DNA of 33,212 nt from Streptomyces sp. SID3212 (GTDB lineage: Bacteria > Actinomycetota > Actinomycetes > Streptomycetales > Streptomycetaceae), in assembly GCF_009865405.1 (NCBI RefSeq), contig NZ_WWJY01000785.1, positions 1 to 33,212 on the forward strand, read 5' to 3'. Position 1 is the stretch's first letter. The number at the start of each line of letters is the position of its first letter. A program made the position numbers and the translations under genes. The notes under the pieces were generated by a model that saw only the letters and a list, made by a program, of their open reading frames with translations, was not told the origin of the DNA and searched no databases. Of this stretch, positions 1 through 7,190 are shown piece by piece.

Positions 1-135
1 GGCCGGTACGCCCCCGTGCCCGCCCCCGAGGCCGCCGGGGCCGTCAGCGCCACGCTCCGGTGGATCGCGCCCGCCGCCGCGCTCGCCCTCGCCTCCGCGG
101 TGGTCGTCGGGCGTGTCCTGCGGCGGCGCAAGTAG
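1..135 (+). CDS. C-terminal end of a membrane-anchored protein (5' truncated)
   Basis: The window opens inside a reading frame that ends at TAG 133-135. The 44 visible residues are a Pro/Ala-rich stretch, one hydrophobic segment (about residues 26-40 of the fragment, Ile-Ala-Pro-Ala then Ala/Leu/Val) and a terminal Arg-Arg-Arg-Lys. That pattern is a C-terminal transmembrane anchor with a short positively charged cytoplasmic tail, so the missing N-terminal part is probably extracytoplasmic. No family can be named from so short a piece. The next gene starts 9 nt downstream, so the two are probably co-transcribed. Confidence 0.6.
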   Translation, partial: GRYAPVPAPEAAGAVSATLRWIAPAAALALASAVVVGRVLRRRK

Positions 136-144
136 TGTCGGAGG

Positions 145-972
145 GTGACTAGCAGCGATGAGAGCATCCGACTGAAAGCCGGCGACGCCGAGTTGACCAT
201 CGACCCGGAGAACGGCTGCCGGATCAGCAGCCTGCGGATCGACGGGACGGAACTGCTGCGCCAGGGCGAGCGGTTCGGCTGCTTCCCGATGGTGCCGTGG
301 TGCGGCCGGATCGAGAACGGCCAGTTCCGCACCGGTGACGTCGTGCACCAGATGCCGTTGAACTCCGGCCCGCACGCCATCCACGGCACCGGCCGCGACA
401 CCAGCTGGCGGGTCGCCCGCACGAGCGGGACCGAGACCGAGGGCCGGGCGGCGGCGACCGGGAGCAGGGCCGCGTTCAGCTACGACCTGACCGAGCCCTG
501 GCCGTACAGCGGACGGGTCTCCCAGACCTTCGAGCTGTCCGACGACTCCCTGGTCCTCACGATGGGGGTGGAGACGTACGACTCGTCGTTCCCCGCCCAG
601 GCCGGCTGGCACCCGTGGTTCCGCCGCAACCTCGGCAACGGCGACGTACACCTCGACTTCAACCCGGCCTGGCAGGAGGAGCGCGGCGAGAACTCGCTGC
701 CCACCGGCCGCCGCATCGAGCCGGTACCGGGCCCCTGGGACGACTGCTTCGGGATGCCCGAAGGCGTCGACGTCACCCTCACCTGGCCCGGACAGCTGCG
801 GCTGAAGGTCACCAGCCGCGAGGAGTGGGTCGTGGTGTACGACGAGCAGGACGAGGCGGTCTGCGTCGAACCGCAGTCGGGCCCGCCGAACGGGCTGAAC
901 ACCGCGCCCCGCCTGGTCACCCCGCTGGAGCCGCTCGAAGTGTCGGCGAAGTGGAGCTGGCAGCGGCTCTGA
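145..972 (+). CDS. Aldose 1-epimerase family protein
   Basis: A 275-residue galactose-mutarotase-like protein, expected to interconvert alpha and beta anomers of aldoses or act on a related sugar (beta-sandwich fold, cytoplasmic). Family landmarks are the early Gly-Cys-Arg-Ile-Ser-Ser-Leu strand, Met-Val-Pro-Trp-Cys-Gly-Arg-Ile near residue 50, His-Ala-Ile-His-Gly near 77 (catalytic-type His), Gly-Trp-His-Pro-Trp-Phe near 153, and Cys-Val-Glu-Pro-Gln-Ser-Gly-Pro near 240 (catalytic-type Glu). The start is GTG at 145: an in-frame stop lies at 133-135 and no other good start precedes the fold. A GGAGG at 140-144 abuts the start, which is unusually close. The substrate is not deducible. pyrE follows 65 bp downstream on the same strand. 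Confidence 0.85.
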   Translation: MTSSDESIRLKAGDAELTIDPENGCRISSLRIDGTELLRQGERFGCFPMVPWCGRIENGQFRTGDVVHQMPLNSGPHAIHGTGRDTSWRVARTSGTETEGRAAATGSRAAFSYDLTEPWPYSGRVSQTFELSDDSLVLTMGVETYDSSFPAQAGWHPWFRRNLGNGDVHLDFNPAWQEERGENSLPTGRRIEPVPGPWDDCFGMPEGVDVTLTWPGQLRLKVTSREEWVVVYDEQDEAVCVEPQSGPPNGLNTAPRLVTPLEPLEVSAKWSWQRL

Positions 973-1024
973 GCGGGTCGGCGGCGGCTCCGAGCGCACC
1001 GGCGACCCCGCTGACCGGCCGGTC

Positions 1025-1030
1025 TAAGCT
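1025..1030 (+). promoter_or_regulatory. Candidate -10 element (TAAGCT) for a leaderless pyrE transcript
   Basis: TAAGCT fits the actinobacterial TANNNT -10 pattern and lies 7 nt upstream of the pyrE ATG at 1038, where no Shine-Dalgarno sequence is visible. No convincing -35 is seen. This is inference from sequence pattern. Confidence 0.35.
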
Positions 1031-1037
1031 CGTGACC

Positions 1038-1577
1038 ATGACTGACGTACGCGCTGAACTGCTCCAGCAGATCAAGGACATCGCCGTGGTCCACGGCAGA
1101 GTGACCCTCTCCTCGGGTCTTGAGGCCGACTGGTACATCGACCTGCGCCGGATCACGCTGGACGGTCACGCCGCGCCGCTGGTCGGCCAGGTCATGCTGG
1201 AGACCACCGCCGAGCTGGACTTCGACTGCGTGGGCGGGCTGACGCTCGGCGCCGACCCGGTGGCCACGTCGATGCTGCACGCCTCCGCCGCGCGCGGGAA
1301 GCGGCTGGACGCGTTTGTGGTCCGCAAGGCGCAGAAGGCGCACGGCATGCAGCGCAGGATCGAGGGCACGGACGTCAAGGGCCGCCGCTGCCTGGTGGTC
1401 GAGGACACGTCCACCACCGGCGGCTCGCCGCTGACCGCCGTGGAAGCGGTACGGGAGGCGGGCGGCGAGGTCGTCGCGGTCGCGGTCATCGTGGACCGGG
1501 GCGCTGCGGCGACGGTGCGGGAGGCGGGGCTCCCGTACCTCCACGCGTACACGACGGCCGATCTCGATCTGGCCTGA
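1038..1577 (+). CDS. pyrE: Orotate phosphoribosyltransferase
   Basis: A 179-residue type I phosphoribosyltransferase that converts orotate and PRPP to OMP and pyrophosphate, the fifth step of de novo pyrimidine synthesis. The PRPP-binding signature Val-Val-Glu-Asp-Thr-Ser-Thr-Thr-Gly-Gly-Ser is near residues 119-129. The flexible-loop Arg-Lys-Ala-Gln-Lys-Ala-His-Gly follows Phe-Val-Val near residue 94. The N-terminal Leu-Ser-Ser-Gly-Leu-Glu-Ala-Asp-Trp-Tyr-Ile-Asp motif is typical of PyrE. Length is as expected for actinobacteria. ATG 1038 is preferred; GTG 1032 is an in-frame alternative two codons upstream. Neither has a clear ribosome-binding site, so the mRNA may be leaderless. Confidence 0.95.
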   Translation: MTDVRAELLQQIKDIAVVHGRVTLSSGLEADWYIDLRRITLDGHAAPLVGQVMLETTAELDFDCVGGLTLGADPVATSMLHASAARGKRLDAFVVRKAQKAHGMQRRIEGTDVKGRRCLVVEDTSTTGGSPLTAVEAVREAGGEVVAVAVIVDRGAAATVREAGLPYLHAYTTADLDLA

Positions 1578-1676
1578 GGCCCCGCCGGAAGCTTCCGGGA
1601 CTCCGGCCTGAGGCTCCTGCGGTGTCTGTCACCTGCCGGTGTCTGTTACCTGCCGTGACCTGGGCCTTTGCCGGTA

Positions 1677-1706
1677 CGGGGGCCGTTTCACGTGAAACGG
1701 CCCCCG
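1677..1706. promoter_or_regulatory. parS: parS centromere site (ParB-binding palindrome)
   Basis: The core GTTTCACGTGAAAC at 1685-1698 is identical to the Streptomyces ParB-binding parS consensus. It sits inside a 30-bp perfect palindrome (1677-1706) made by G/C extensions on both sides. The site is in the 246-bp gap between pyrE and fba, so it interrupts no gene. ParB bound at clustered parS sites around oriC organises and segregates the origin region. The extended palindrome would also fold into a strong RNA hairpin and could serve as the pyrE transcription terminator, although no U-run follows. Confidence 0.9.
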
Positions 1707-1823
1707 CTCAGGGTCGAGCCCGGACGAGAGTCTGGAAAGATGGGGCCGACGATGACGTCGCCCCACGACATGCCCCCGGTCAGGGACTAGTCCTCACACC
1801 CGCACATCACAAGGAGCGGCCCG

Positions 1824-2855
1824 ATGCCCATCGCAACCCCCGAGGTCTACAACGAGATGCTCGACCGGGCGAAGGCAGGCAAGTTCGCCTACCCGGCCAT
1901 CAACGTCACCTCGTCCCAGACCCTGCACGCTGCGCTGCGCGGCTTCGCGGAGGCCGAGAGCGACGGCATCATCCAGATGTCCACCGGTGGCGCGGAGTTC
2001 CTGGGCGGCCAGTACAACAAGGACATGGTGACGGGCGCCGTCGCGCTCGCCGAGTTCGCCCACATCGTCGCCGCGAAGTACGACATCACGGTGGCGCTGC
2101 ACACGGACCACTGCCCCAAGGACAAGCTCGACACGTACGTCCGCCCGCTGCTCGACGTCTCCGCCGAGCGCGTGAAGGCCGGCCGTAACCCGCTCTTCCA
2201 GTCGCACATGTGGGACGGCTCCGCCGAGACGCTCGCCCACAACCTGGAGATCGGCTCCGAGCTGCTCGCCAAGGCCGCCGCCGCCAAGATCATCCTTGAG
2301 GTCGAGATCACCCCGACCGGTGGCGAGGAGGACGGCGTCAGCCACGAGATCAACGACTCGCTCTACACCACGGTCGAGGACGCGCTGCGCACCGCCGAGG
2401 CCCTGGGCCTGGGCGAGAAGGGCCGCTACCTGCTGGCCGCGTCCTTCGGCAACGTGCACGGCGTCTACAAGCCGGGCAACGTCGTCCTCCGCCCGGAGCT
2501 GCTCAAGGACCTCCAGGAGGGCGTCGCCTCGAAGTACGGCAAGCCCTCGGGCAGCCAGCCCTTCGACTTCGTCTTCCACGGCGGCTCGGGCTCCTCGGCC
2601 GAGGAGATCGCCACCGCGCTGGAGAACGGCGTCGTGAAGATGAACCTCGACACCGACACCCAGTACGCGTTCACACGGCCCGTCGTGGACCACGTGTTCC
2701 GGAACTACGACGGTGTGCTGAAGGTCGACGGCGAAGTCGGCTCGAAGAAGACCTACGACCCCCGCACCTGGGGCAAGCTCGCCGAGGGCGGCATGGCCGC
2801 GCGGGTCACCGAGGCGTGCGCCGCGCTGCGCTCCTCGGGCACGAAGATCAAGTAG
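1824..2855 (+). CDS. fba: Class II fructose-1,6-bisphosphate aldolase
   Basis: A 343-residue zinc-dependent aldolase that reversibly splits fructose-1,6-bisphosphate into dihydroxyacetone phosphate and glyceraldehyde-3-phosphate (glycolysis and gluconeogenesis, cytoplasm). The signature Leu-His-Thr-Asp-His-Cys-Pro-Lys is at residues 92-99: Asp95 is the expected catalytic acid/base and His96 a zinc ligand. Further landmarks are Gly-Gly-Glu-Glu-Asp (second class II motif), Phe-His-Gly-Gly-Ser-Gly (phosphate/zinc site) and Asn-Leu-Asp-Thr-Asp-Thr-Gln near the C-terminus. The length matches the type A subfamily. AAGGAG at 1811-1816 lies 7 nt before ATG 1824. A terminator hairpin follows at 2911-2942, so it is probably transcribed from its own promoter in the 1707-1800 region. 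Confidence 0.97.
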   Translation: MPIATPEVYNEMLDRAKAGKFAYPAINVTSSQTLHAALRGFAEAESDGIIQMSTGGAEFLGGQYNKDMVTGAVALAEFAHIVAAKYDITVALHTDHCPKDKLDTYVRPLLDVSAERVKAGRNPLFQSHMWDGSAETLAHNLEIGSELLAKAAAAKIILEVEITPTGGEEDGVSHEINDSLYTTVEDALRTAEALGLGEKGRYLLAASFGNVHGVYKPGNVVLRPELLKDLQEGVASKYGKPSGSQPFDFVFHGGSGSSAEEIATALENGVVKMNLDTDTQYAFTRPVVDHVFRNYDGVLKVDGEVGSKKTYDPRTWGKLAEGGMAARVTEACAALRSSGTKIK

Positions 2856-2910
2856 CGGATCAAGTAACGGATCACACAGCGGATCGAGCAGCAGGCACCA
2901 GCTCAGCACC

Positions 2911-2942
2911 CGGGCCCGGTATCCCTCACGATGCCGGGCCCG
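2911..2942 (+). terminator. Rho-independent-type hairpin after fba
   Basis: A 9-bp perfect G/C stem (CGGGCCCGG at 2911-2919 with CCGGGCCCG at 2934-2942) is extended by three pairs (one G.T wobble) around an 8-nt loop. There is no U-tract, as is common in Streptomyces. Three imperfect copies of GCGGATCA precede it at about 2855-2890. The stem covers an upstream ATG (2931) of the next gene, which argues that the true start is ATG 2967. Confidence 0.65.
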
Positions 2943-2966
2943 CGTCATGCCCGGAGGGACCTCACC

Positions 2967-4238
2967 ATGGGCCACGTGGACTTCGATTTCGACACCGCCA
3001 TCGACCGCACCGGCACCTGGTCCGTGCAGTGGGACGGCGTCGCGGACCGCTTCGGCGCGGCGGCGGCCCACGGGATGCTGCCCTTCACCATCTCCGACAT
3101 GGACTTCGCGTCGCCGCCGGTGGTGCTGGACGCGCTGCACCGCCGTATCGCGCACGGCGTGCTCGGCTACACGGACTGGCGCAACGACGACTTCCTGTCG
3201 GCGGTACGGCACTGGTTCGCGAGCCGGTACGACACCGCGATCGACACGGACCGGCTGGTGTACGCGCCGTCCGTGCTCAACCAGCTCTCCCAGCTGCTGC
3301 GGATGTGGACCGGGCCGGGGGACGGGGTGGTGGTCCACACGCCGACGTACGACGGTTTCCTCAAGGCGATATCCGGGCTCGGGCGCGAGCTGCGCGGGGC
3401 GCCGGTCGGCGACACGGCCGCTCTGGAGCGGCAGCTCGCCCGGCCCGGCAGCAAGGTGCTCCTGCTCTGTTCGCCGCACAACCCGACCGGGCGGGTGTGG
3501 ACGGAGAGCGAGCTGACGGAGTTCGCGCGGCTGGCGGAGGTGTACGGGGTCGCGGTGATCAGCGACGAGATCCACGCGGACTTCCTGCACGCGGATTTCC
3601 TGCGCGAGGACGTCGTGCACGAGGACGTCGTGCACGAGGACTTCTTCCGTGACGGCCCCGCCCCCGCCCGGTCCCGTACGGCGGGTACGCCCCGCGCCCG
3701 CCACCTCCCCTGGACCCGCTTCGGATCCGGGCGCTGGGCGCTCATCACCTCCGGCTCCAAGGCCTTCAACTTCCCCGCGCTGAGCGGTTCGTACGGCATC
3801 ATCGGCGACCCCGCCGACCACGCCGCGTTCGTCCGCCGGATGGCGACCGGCGAAGGGCTCGAATCGCCCGCCGTGCTGGCGCTGACCGCCCACATCGCCG
3901 CGTACCGCGAAGGCGCCCCCTGGCTCGACGCCCTCAACACGTACGTCGAACAGAACCTCCTCCTGCTCGCCGACCGGCTGAACACCGCCTTCCCCCAGCT
4001 CGCCTGGCGGCCCCCGGAGGCCGGCTACCTCGCCTGGATCGACCTGCGCCCCCTCGGGATCGACGACGACCCGCTCCAGCGGGAGCTGGTGGAGCGCGAG
4101 AAGGTCGCGATCATGCGGGGTTCGACGTACGGGGCCGGCGGCGACGGATTCGTACGGCTCAACGTGGGGTGTCCGCGCGCCAAGGCGGAACGGGGTGCCG
4201 ACGCGCTGATCCGTGCGCTCGGGAGGCTCGCCAGCTGA
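2967..4238 (+). CDS. MalY/PatB-type PLP-dependent C-S lyase / class I-II aminotransferase
   Basis: A 423-residue fold-type I PLP enzyme of the MalY/PatB (cystathionine beta-lyase-like) group, expected to cleave C-S bonds of cystathionine or related cysteine conjugates, or to transaminate. Seen: Asp-Met-Asp-Phe near residue 45, Ser-Pro-His-Asn-Pro-Thr-Gly-Arg-Val-Trp (PLP-binding Asn), Ser-Asp-Glu-Ile-His-Ala-Asp (PLP Asp), and the Schiff-base motif Ser-Gly-Ser-Lys-Ala-Phe-Asn with Lys265. The start is ATG 2967 with GGAGG at 2953-2957; the ATG at 2931 lies in the fba terminator. Between the PLP Asp and Lys265 the protein carries five tandem 15-bp repeats plus a Pro/Arg-rich stretch, making it about 30 residues longer than usual. 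The exporter gene follows 24 nt downstream. Confidence 0.85.
   Translation: MGHVDFDFDTAIDRTGTWSVQWDGVADRFGAAAAHGMLPFTISDMDFASPPVVLDALHRRIAHGVLGYTDWRNDDFLSAVRHWFASRYDTAIDTDRLVYAPSVLNQLSQLLRMWTGPGDGVVVHTPTYDGFLKAISGLGRELRGAPVGDTAALERQLARPGSKVLLLCSPHNPTGRVWTESELTEFARLAEVYGVAVISDEIHADFLHADFLREDVVHEDVVHEDFFRDGPAPARSRTAGTPRARHLPWTRFGSGRWALITSGSKAFNFPALSGSYGIIGDPADHAAFVRRMATGEGLESPAVLALTAHIAAYREGAPWLDALNTYVEQNLLLLADRLNTAFPQLAWRPPEAGYLAWIDLRPLGIDDDPLQRELVEREKVAIMRGSTYGAGGDGFVRLNVGCPRAKAERGADALIRALGRLAS
3576..3650 (+). repeat. Five in-frame 15-bp tandem repeats inside the MalY/PatB-type gene
   Basis: The units at 3576-3590, 3591-3605, 3606-3620, 3621-3635 and 3636-3650 encode ADFLH, ADFLR, EDVVH, EDVVH and EDFFR. 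Units three and four are identical (GAGGACGTCGTGCAC). The array begins directly at the conserved Asp-Glu-Ile-His motif, as if it arose by slippage duplication of that segment. Confidence 0.9.
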
Positions 4239-4262
4239 CCTCCCGGCAGGGATGATCCGGGT

Positions 4263-5771
4263 ATGGAGATCAGGCTGTCCTCGGCCAAGGGCCGCTGGAT
4301 CATTCTCACGACGGTGCTCGGTTCCAGCATGGCCCTGCTGGACGGGACCGTCGTCAACGTGGCGCTGCCGCACATCGGGGACGACCTCGACGCGACTCTC
4401 TCCGCCCTCCAGTGGACCGTCAACGCGTACACACTGACCCTCGCCGCGCTGATCCTGCTCGGCGGTTCGCTCGGCGACCGGTACGGGCGGCGCAGGGTCT
4501 TCGTGATCGGGGTGGTGTGGTTCGGGCTCGGCTCGCTGCTCTGCGGGGTCGCGCCCAGCGCCGATCTGCTGATCCTCGCGCGGGCGTTGCAGGGCATCGG
4601 CGGGGCGCTGCTCGTCCCGGGCTCCCTGGCGATCATCCAGGGGAGCTTCCACCCGGACGACCGGGCGCGGGCCGTGGGCGTGTGGTCGGGGCTCGGCGGG
4701 GTGGGCGCGGCGGTCGGGCCGTTCCTCGGCGGCTATCTCGTGGACGGGCCCGGCTGGCGCTGGGTGTTCCTGATCAACCTGCCGCTGGCCGCGATCTGTG
4801 TGCCGGTGGCGCTGCGGCACGCCCCGGAGTCCAGGGACCCGGCGCACCACGGCCGGTTCGACGTGACGGGCGGGGTGCTGGGCGCGGGGGCGCTGGCGCT
4901 GGTGACGTACGCGCTGATCGCCAAGGAGCTGTGGGCGGGGATCGCGGGTGTGCTGGTCGCGGTCGGTTTTGTCCTGTACGAACACCGCAGGCCCGACCCG
5001 ATGCTGCCGCTGTCGATCTTCAAGTCGCGCCTGTTCACCTCGGTGAACCTGGTGACGCTGTGCGTGTACGCGGCGTTCGGCGGGTTCTTCTTCCTGGGCT
5101 CGCTCCAGCTCCAGGTGGTGGTGGGGTACTCGGCGCTGGGCGCGGGCGCGGCCCTGCTGCCGACGACGGCGCTGATGCTGCTGTTCTCGGCGCGGTCGGG
5201 GGAGCTGGCGGGGCGGATCGGGCCGCGCATCCCGCTGACGGTGGGGCCGCTGCTGTGCGCCGGCGGGCTGCTGCTGATGCTGCGGGTCGGCCCGGGTGCC
5301 TCGTACCTCGCGGACGTCCTGCCGGCGCTGCTGGTGCTGGGCCTGGGGATGGTGACGATCGTCGCGCCGCTGACGGCGACGGTACTGGCGTCGGTGGAGG
5401 TGGGGCGCGCGGGGCTGGCGAGCGGGATCAACAACGCGGCGGCCCGCGCGGCGGGTCTGCTCGCGGTGGCGGCGCTGCCGCTGATCGCGGGGACGAGCCC
5501 TGAGGCGTTCCGGTCGGCGACCGAGTTCAACCACACGTTCCGTACGTCGATGCCGCTGTGCGCGGGGATCCTGGCGGTGGGGTCGGTGATCGCGTTCCTG
5601 ACCGTACGGACGCCGAAGGTGGCGGAAGCGGGGGCGCCCGGCGATCACGAGCGGTCCGAGCAGCCGGAGTGCAAGATCCACTGCGGGTTGTCGTCGCCGC
5701 CGCTGGAGCCGGTGCGGGAGGCGGACCGTCCGGCGGCGGACGGCGGCCCGGCGGCGCAGGGCAGACTGTAG
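4263..5771 (+). CDS. MFS transporter, DHA2 (EmrB/QacA-type) drug exporter
   Basis: A 502-residue inner-membrane proton-driven exporter, probably with 14 transmembrane helices. The first helix carries the DHA2 motif Leu-Asp-Gly-Thr-Val-Val-Asn-Val-Ala-Leu-Pro. Motif A is Gly-Gly-Ser-Leu-Gly-Asp-Arg-Tyr-Gly-Arg-Arg. The motif B-type Ala-Arg-Ala-Leu-Gln-Gly-Ile-Gly-Gly-Ala is near residue 115. The antiporter motif C is Gly-Leu-Gly-Gly-Val-Gly-Ala-Ala-Val-Gly-Pro-Phe-Leu-Gly-Gly. The last 55 or so residues form a hydrophilic cytoplasmic tail with a Cys-Lys-Ile-His-Cys segment. ATG 4263 is preceded by the weak purine run AGGGA. The substrate cannot be deduced. It starts 24 nt after the C-S lyase gene and ends 2 nt before the DUF3151 gene, so the three are probably one operon. 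Confidence 0.9.
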   Translation: MEIRLSSAKGRWIILTTVLGSSMALLDGTVVNVALPHIGDDLDATLSALQWTVNAYTLTLAALILLGGSLGDRYGRRRVFVIGVVWFGLGSLLCGVAPSADLLILARALQGIGGALLVPGSLAIIQGSFHPDDRARAVGVWSGLGGVGAAVGPFLGGYLVDGPGWRWVFLINLPLAAICVPVALRHAPESRDPAHHGRFDVTGGVLGAGALALVTYALIAKELWAGIAGVLVAVGFVLYEHRRPDPMLPLSIFKSRLFTSVNLVTLCVYAAFGGFFFLGSLQLQVVVGYSALGAGAALLPTTALMLLFSARSGELAGRIGPRIPLTVGPLLCAGGLLLMLRVGPGASYLADVLPALLVLGLGMVTIVAPLTATVLASVEVGRAGLASGINNAAARAAGLLAVAALPLIAGTSPEAFRSATEFNHTFRTSMPLCAGILAVGSVIAFLTVRTPKVAEAGAPGDHERSEQPECKIHCGLSSPPLEPVREADRPAADGGPAAQGRL

Positions 5772-5773
5772 GC

Positions 5774-6187
5774 ATGGCCATTCACAAAGATCTTCTCGGG
5801 GGGCCGCCCCCCACCGAACTGCCCGACGATCCCGAGCCGCGCGAGCTGCTCGCCAACGGGACCTCGCCCGCCGACGTCGCCGCGAAGTACCCGACCTCCT
5901 CGCTGGCCTGGGCCCGGCTCGCCGACGACGCGTTCGAGGGCGGGCGGGTCGTCGAGTCGTACGCGTACGCCAGGACCGGGTACCACCGAGGGCTCGACTC
6001 GCTGCGGCGCAGCGGGTGGAAGGGGCACGGCCCGGTGCCGTGGGAGCACGAGCCGAACCGCGGCTTCCTGCGCGCGCTGCACGCGCTCGGCCGGGCGGCG
6101 CAGGCGATCGGTGAGCAGGAGGAGTACGAGCGCTGCTCGACGTTCCTGCGCGACTCGTCGCCGCTGGCGGCGGACACGCTGGGCTGA
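5774..6187 (+). CDS. DUF3151 domain-containing protein
   Basis: A 137-residue soluble protein matching the actinobacterial DUF3151 family over its whole length. After a Gly-Gly-Pro-Pro-Pro-Thr-Glu-Leu-Pro-Asp-Asp-Pro N-terminus it is all-helical with TPR-like Ala spacing: a Ser-Leu-Ala-Trp-Ala-Arg-Leu-Ala-Asp-Asp-Ala helix, then Ser-Tyr-Ala-Tyr-Ala-Arg-Thr-Gly-Tyr-His-Arg-Gly-Leu-Asp. It continues with Gly-Pro-Val-Pro-Trp-Glu-His-Glu-Pro-Asn-Arg-Gly-Phe-Leu-Arg-Ala. Function is unknown; the family is broadly conserved and usually chromosomal core. ATG 5774 lies 2 nt after the exporter stop. A stem-loop 130 bp downstream may end the transcript. Confidence 0.9.
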   Translation: MAIHKDLLGGPPPTELPDDPEPRELLANGTSPADVAAKYPTSSLAWARLADDAFEGGRVVESYAYARTGYHRGLDSLRRSGWKGHGPVPWEHEPNRGFLRALHALGRAAQAIGEQEEYERCSTFLRDSSPLAADTLG

Positions 6188-6319
6188 GCCCGGCCCGTAC
6201 GTGCGCCGAATCCCGCCCGCTCGTCCGCTGAAATGCGCTGAAACCCGCTTGTCCGATGCGACCCGCTCGTCCGCTGAGAGCTGATCGCGGTTCGATAATC
6301 ATTGAACGAGCAACCTCGC

Positions 6320-6355
6320 GAAGGCCCGCCCCGTCTCTCCCGGGGGCGGGTCTTC
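6320..6355 (+). terminator. Stem-loop between the DUF3151 and DUF3152 genes
   Basis: A 13-bp stem (6320-6332 with 6343-6355, one G.T wobble, otherwise perfect) encloses a 10-nt loop. It lies 132 bp after the DUF3151 stop and 31 bp before the DUF3152 start. It can be the terminator of the upstream operon or a leader hairpin of the DUF3152 mRNA; the relatively A/T-rich stretch at 6290-6305 just before it could hold a promoter. Confidence 0.6.
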
Positions 6356-6386
6356 GTGATTTCCGGTGCGGGAGGGGCTGAGGTGA

Positions 6387-7055
6387 ATGGCCGTGGTGAC
6401 GTGGGAACGCCGTGGGCCGCGCGGTCGCGCGCTGCTGTTCGGTCTCTGCCTGGCGGTCCTGATCGGCGCCGGCGCCTCCCTGGGCTCCTGGCAGCGCGGC
6501 CCCGAGCCCGCCACGTTCACCACCGCGCGGGCACACGGCAGCCCGGTCGGTTCCGGCACCCCGCGCCGCTACCTCGTACAGGTCGAGACCGGTACGGGCC
6601 TGTCGGCCGACCGCGCGGCCGGCGAGATCCAGCAGATCCTGGCCGACCCGCGCAGCTGGGCCGCGCACGGGCGCGGCGCCTTCCAGCTGGTCTCCGAGCA
6701 CGCCGACTTCGTCATCAGGATCGCCACCCCGGCCACCGCCGACCGGCTCTGCCGGGCCGAGGGGCTCGACACCCACGGTGAGCTGAACTGCGAGACCTCC
6801 GAGGGCGTGGTGGTCAATCTGCGGCGCTGGACGGAGGGCTCGCCCACCTTCGACGGGCCGGCCTCCGACTACCGGCACCTGATCATCAACCACGAGATCG
6901 GCCATGAGATCGGCATCCGGCGGCATCTGGCCTGTCCGGGCCCCGGCCGGCCCGCGCCGGTGATGATGCAGCAGATCAAGGGCCTGGACGGCTGCCGGGC
7001 GAACGCCTGGCCGTACGACAAGAAGGGGACGTACCTCTCGGGGCCCCCGGCCTGA
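6387..7055 (+). CDS. DUF3152 domain-containing secreted zinc-metalloprotease-like protein
   Basis: A 222-residue protein with an Arg-rich N-terminus and a hydrophobic segment at about residues 14-33 (signal anchor or signal peptide), so the rest is extracytoplasmic. The C-terminal domain contains the zincin motif HEIGH at residues 169-173, followed by Cys-Pro-Gly-Pro-Gly, Met-Met-Gln-Gln and Asn-Ala-Trp-Pro-Tyr, all typical of DUF3152. The next His is His180. In the family form I recall, the third His follows in a His-Gly-His arrangement one residue closer, so spacing here is variant. Cys residues at about 117, 131, 183 and 200 could form disulfides. ATG 6387 follows GGAGG (6371-6375) by 11 nt. 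Substrate unknown. Confidence 0.85.
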   Translation: MAVVTWERRGPRGRALLFGLCLAVLIGAGASLGSWQRGPEPATFTTARAHGSPVGSGTPRRYLVQVETGTGLSADRAAGEIQQILADPRSWAAHGRGAFQLVSEHADFVIRIATPATADRLCRAEGLDTHGELNCETSEGVVVNLRRWTEGSPTFDGPASDYRHLIINHEIGHEIGIRRHLACPGPGRPAPVMMQQIKGLDGCRANAWPYDKKGTYLSGPPA

Positions 7056-7108
7056 CGGTCCTCGCGGGGCTCCTGTGGCCTGGCGGAGCCGTGCGCCGGG
7101 AGCCGGAT

Positions 7109-7114
7109 TATGAT
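7109..7114 (+). promoter_or_regulatory. Candidate -10 element (TATGAT) of the kyn operon
   Basis: TATGAT matches the sigma-70/HrdB -10 consensus in an otherwise G/C-rich region 76 nt upstream of the kynA start. No clear -35 hexamer is seen about 17 nt upstream. If used, the 5' UTR would be about 70 nt. Confidence 0.4.
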
Positions 7115-7190
7115 GCGAACAGGGGACCGGAGCTCCGAGACGAACGGAAGGGGCGGACCGCTACCCGGTAGCAATATCGAGGAGACAGCA

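Noticed and set aside
2931..2966. Upstream ATG extension of the C-S lyase
   Set aside because: It lies in the 3' arm of the fba terminator and has no ribosome-binding site; ATG 2967 has GGAGG at 9-nt spacing.
1794..6926. A 1710-codon open frame on the minus strand
   Set aside because: It is a G/C-bias shadow opposite fba, the C-S lyase, the exporter, DUF3151 and DUF3152 genes; its translation is Arg/Gly/His/Pro/Ala-rich without any fold and spans known terminators.
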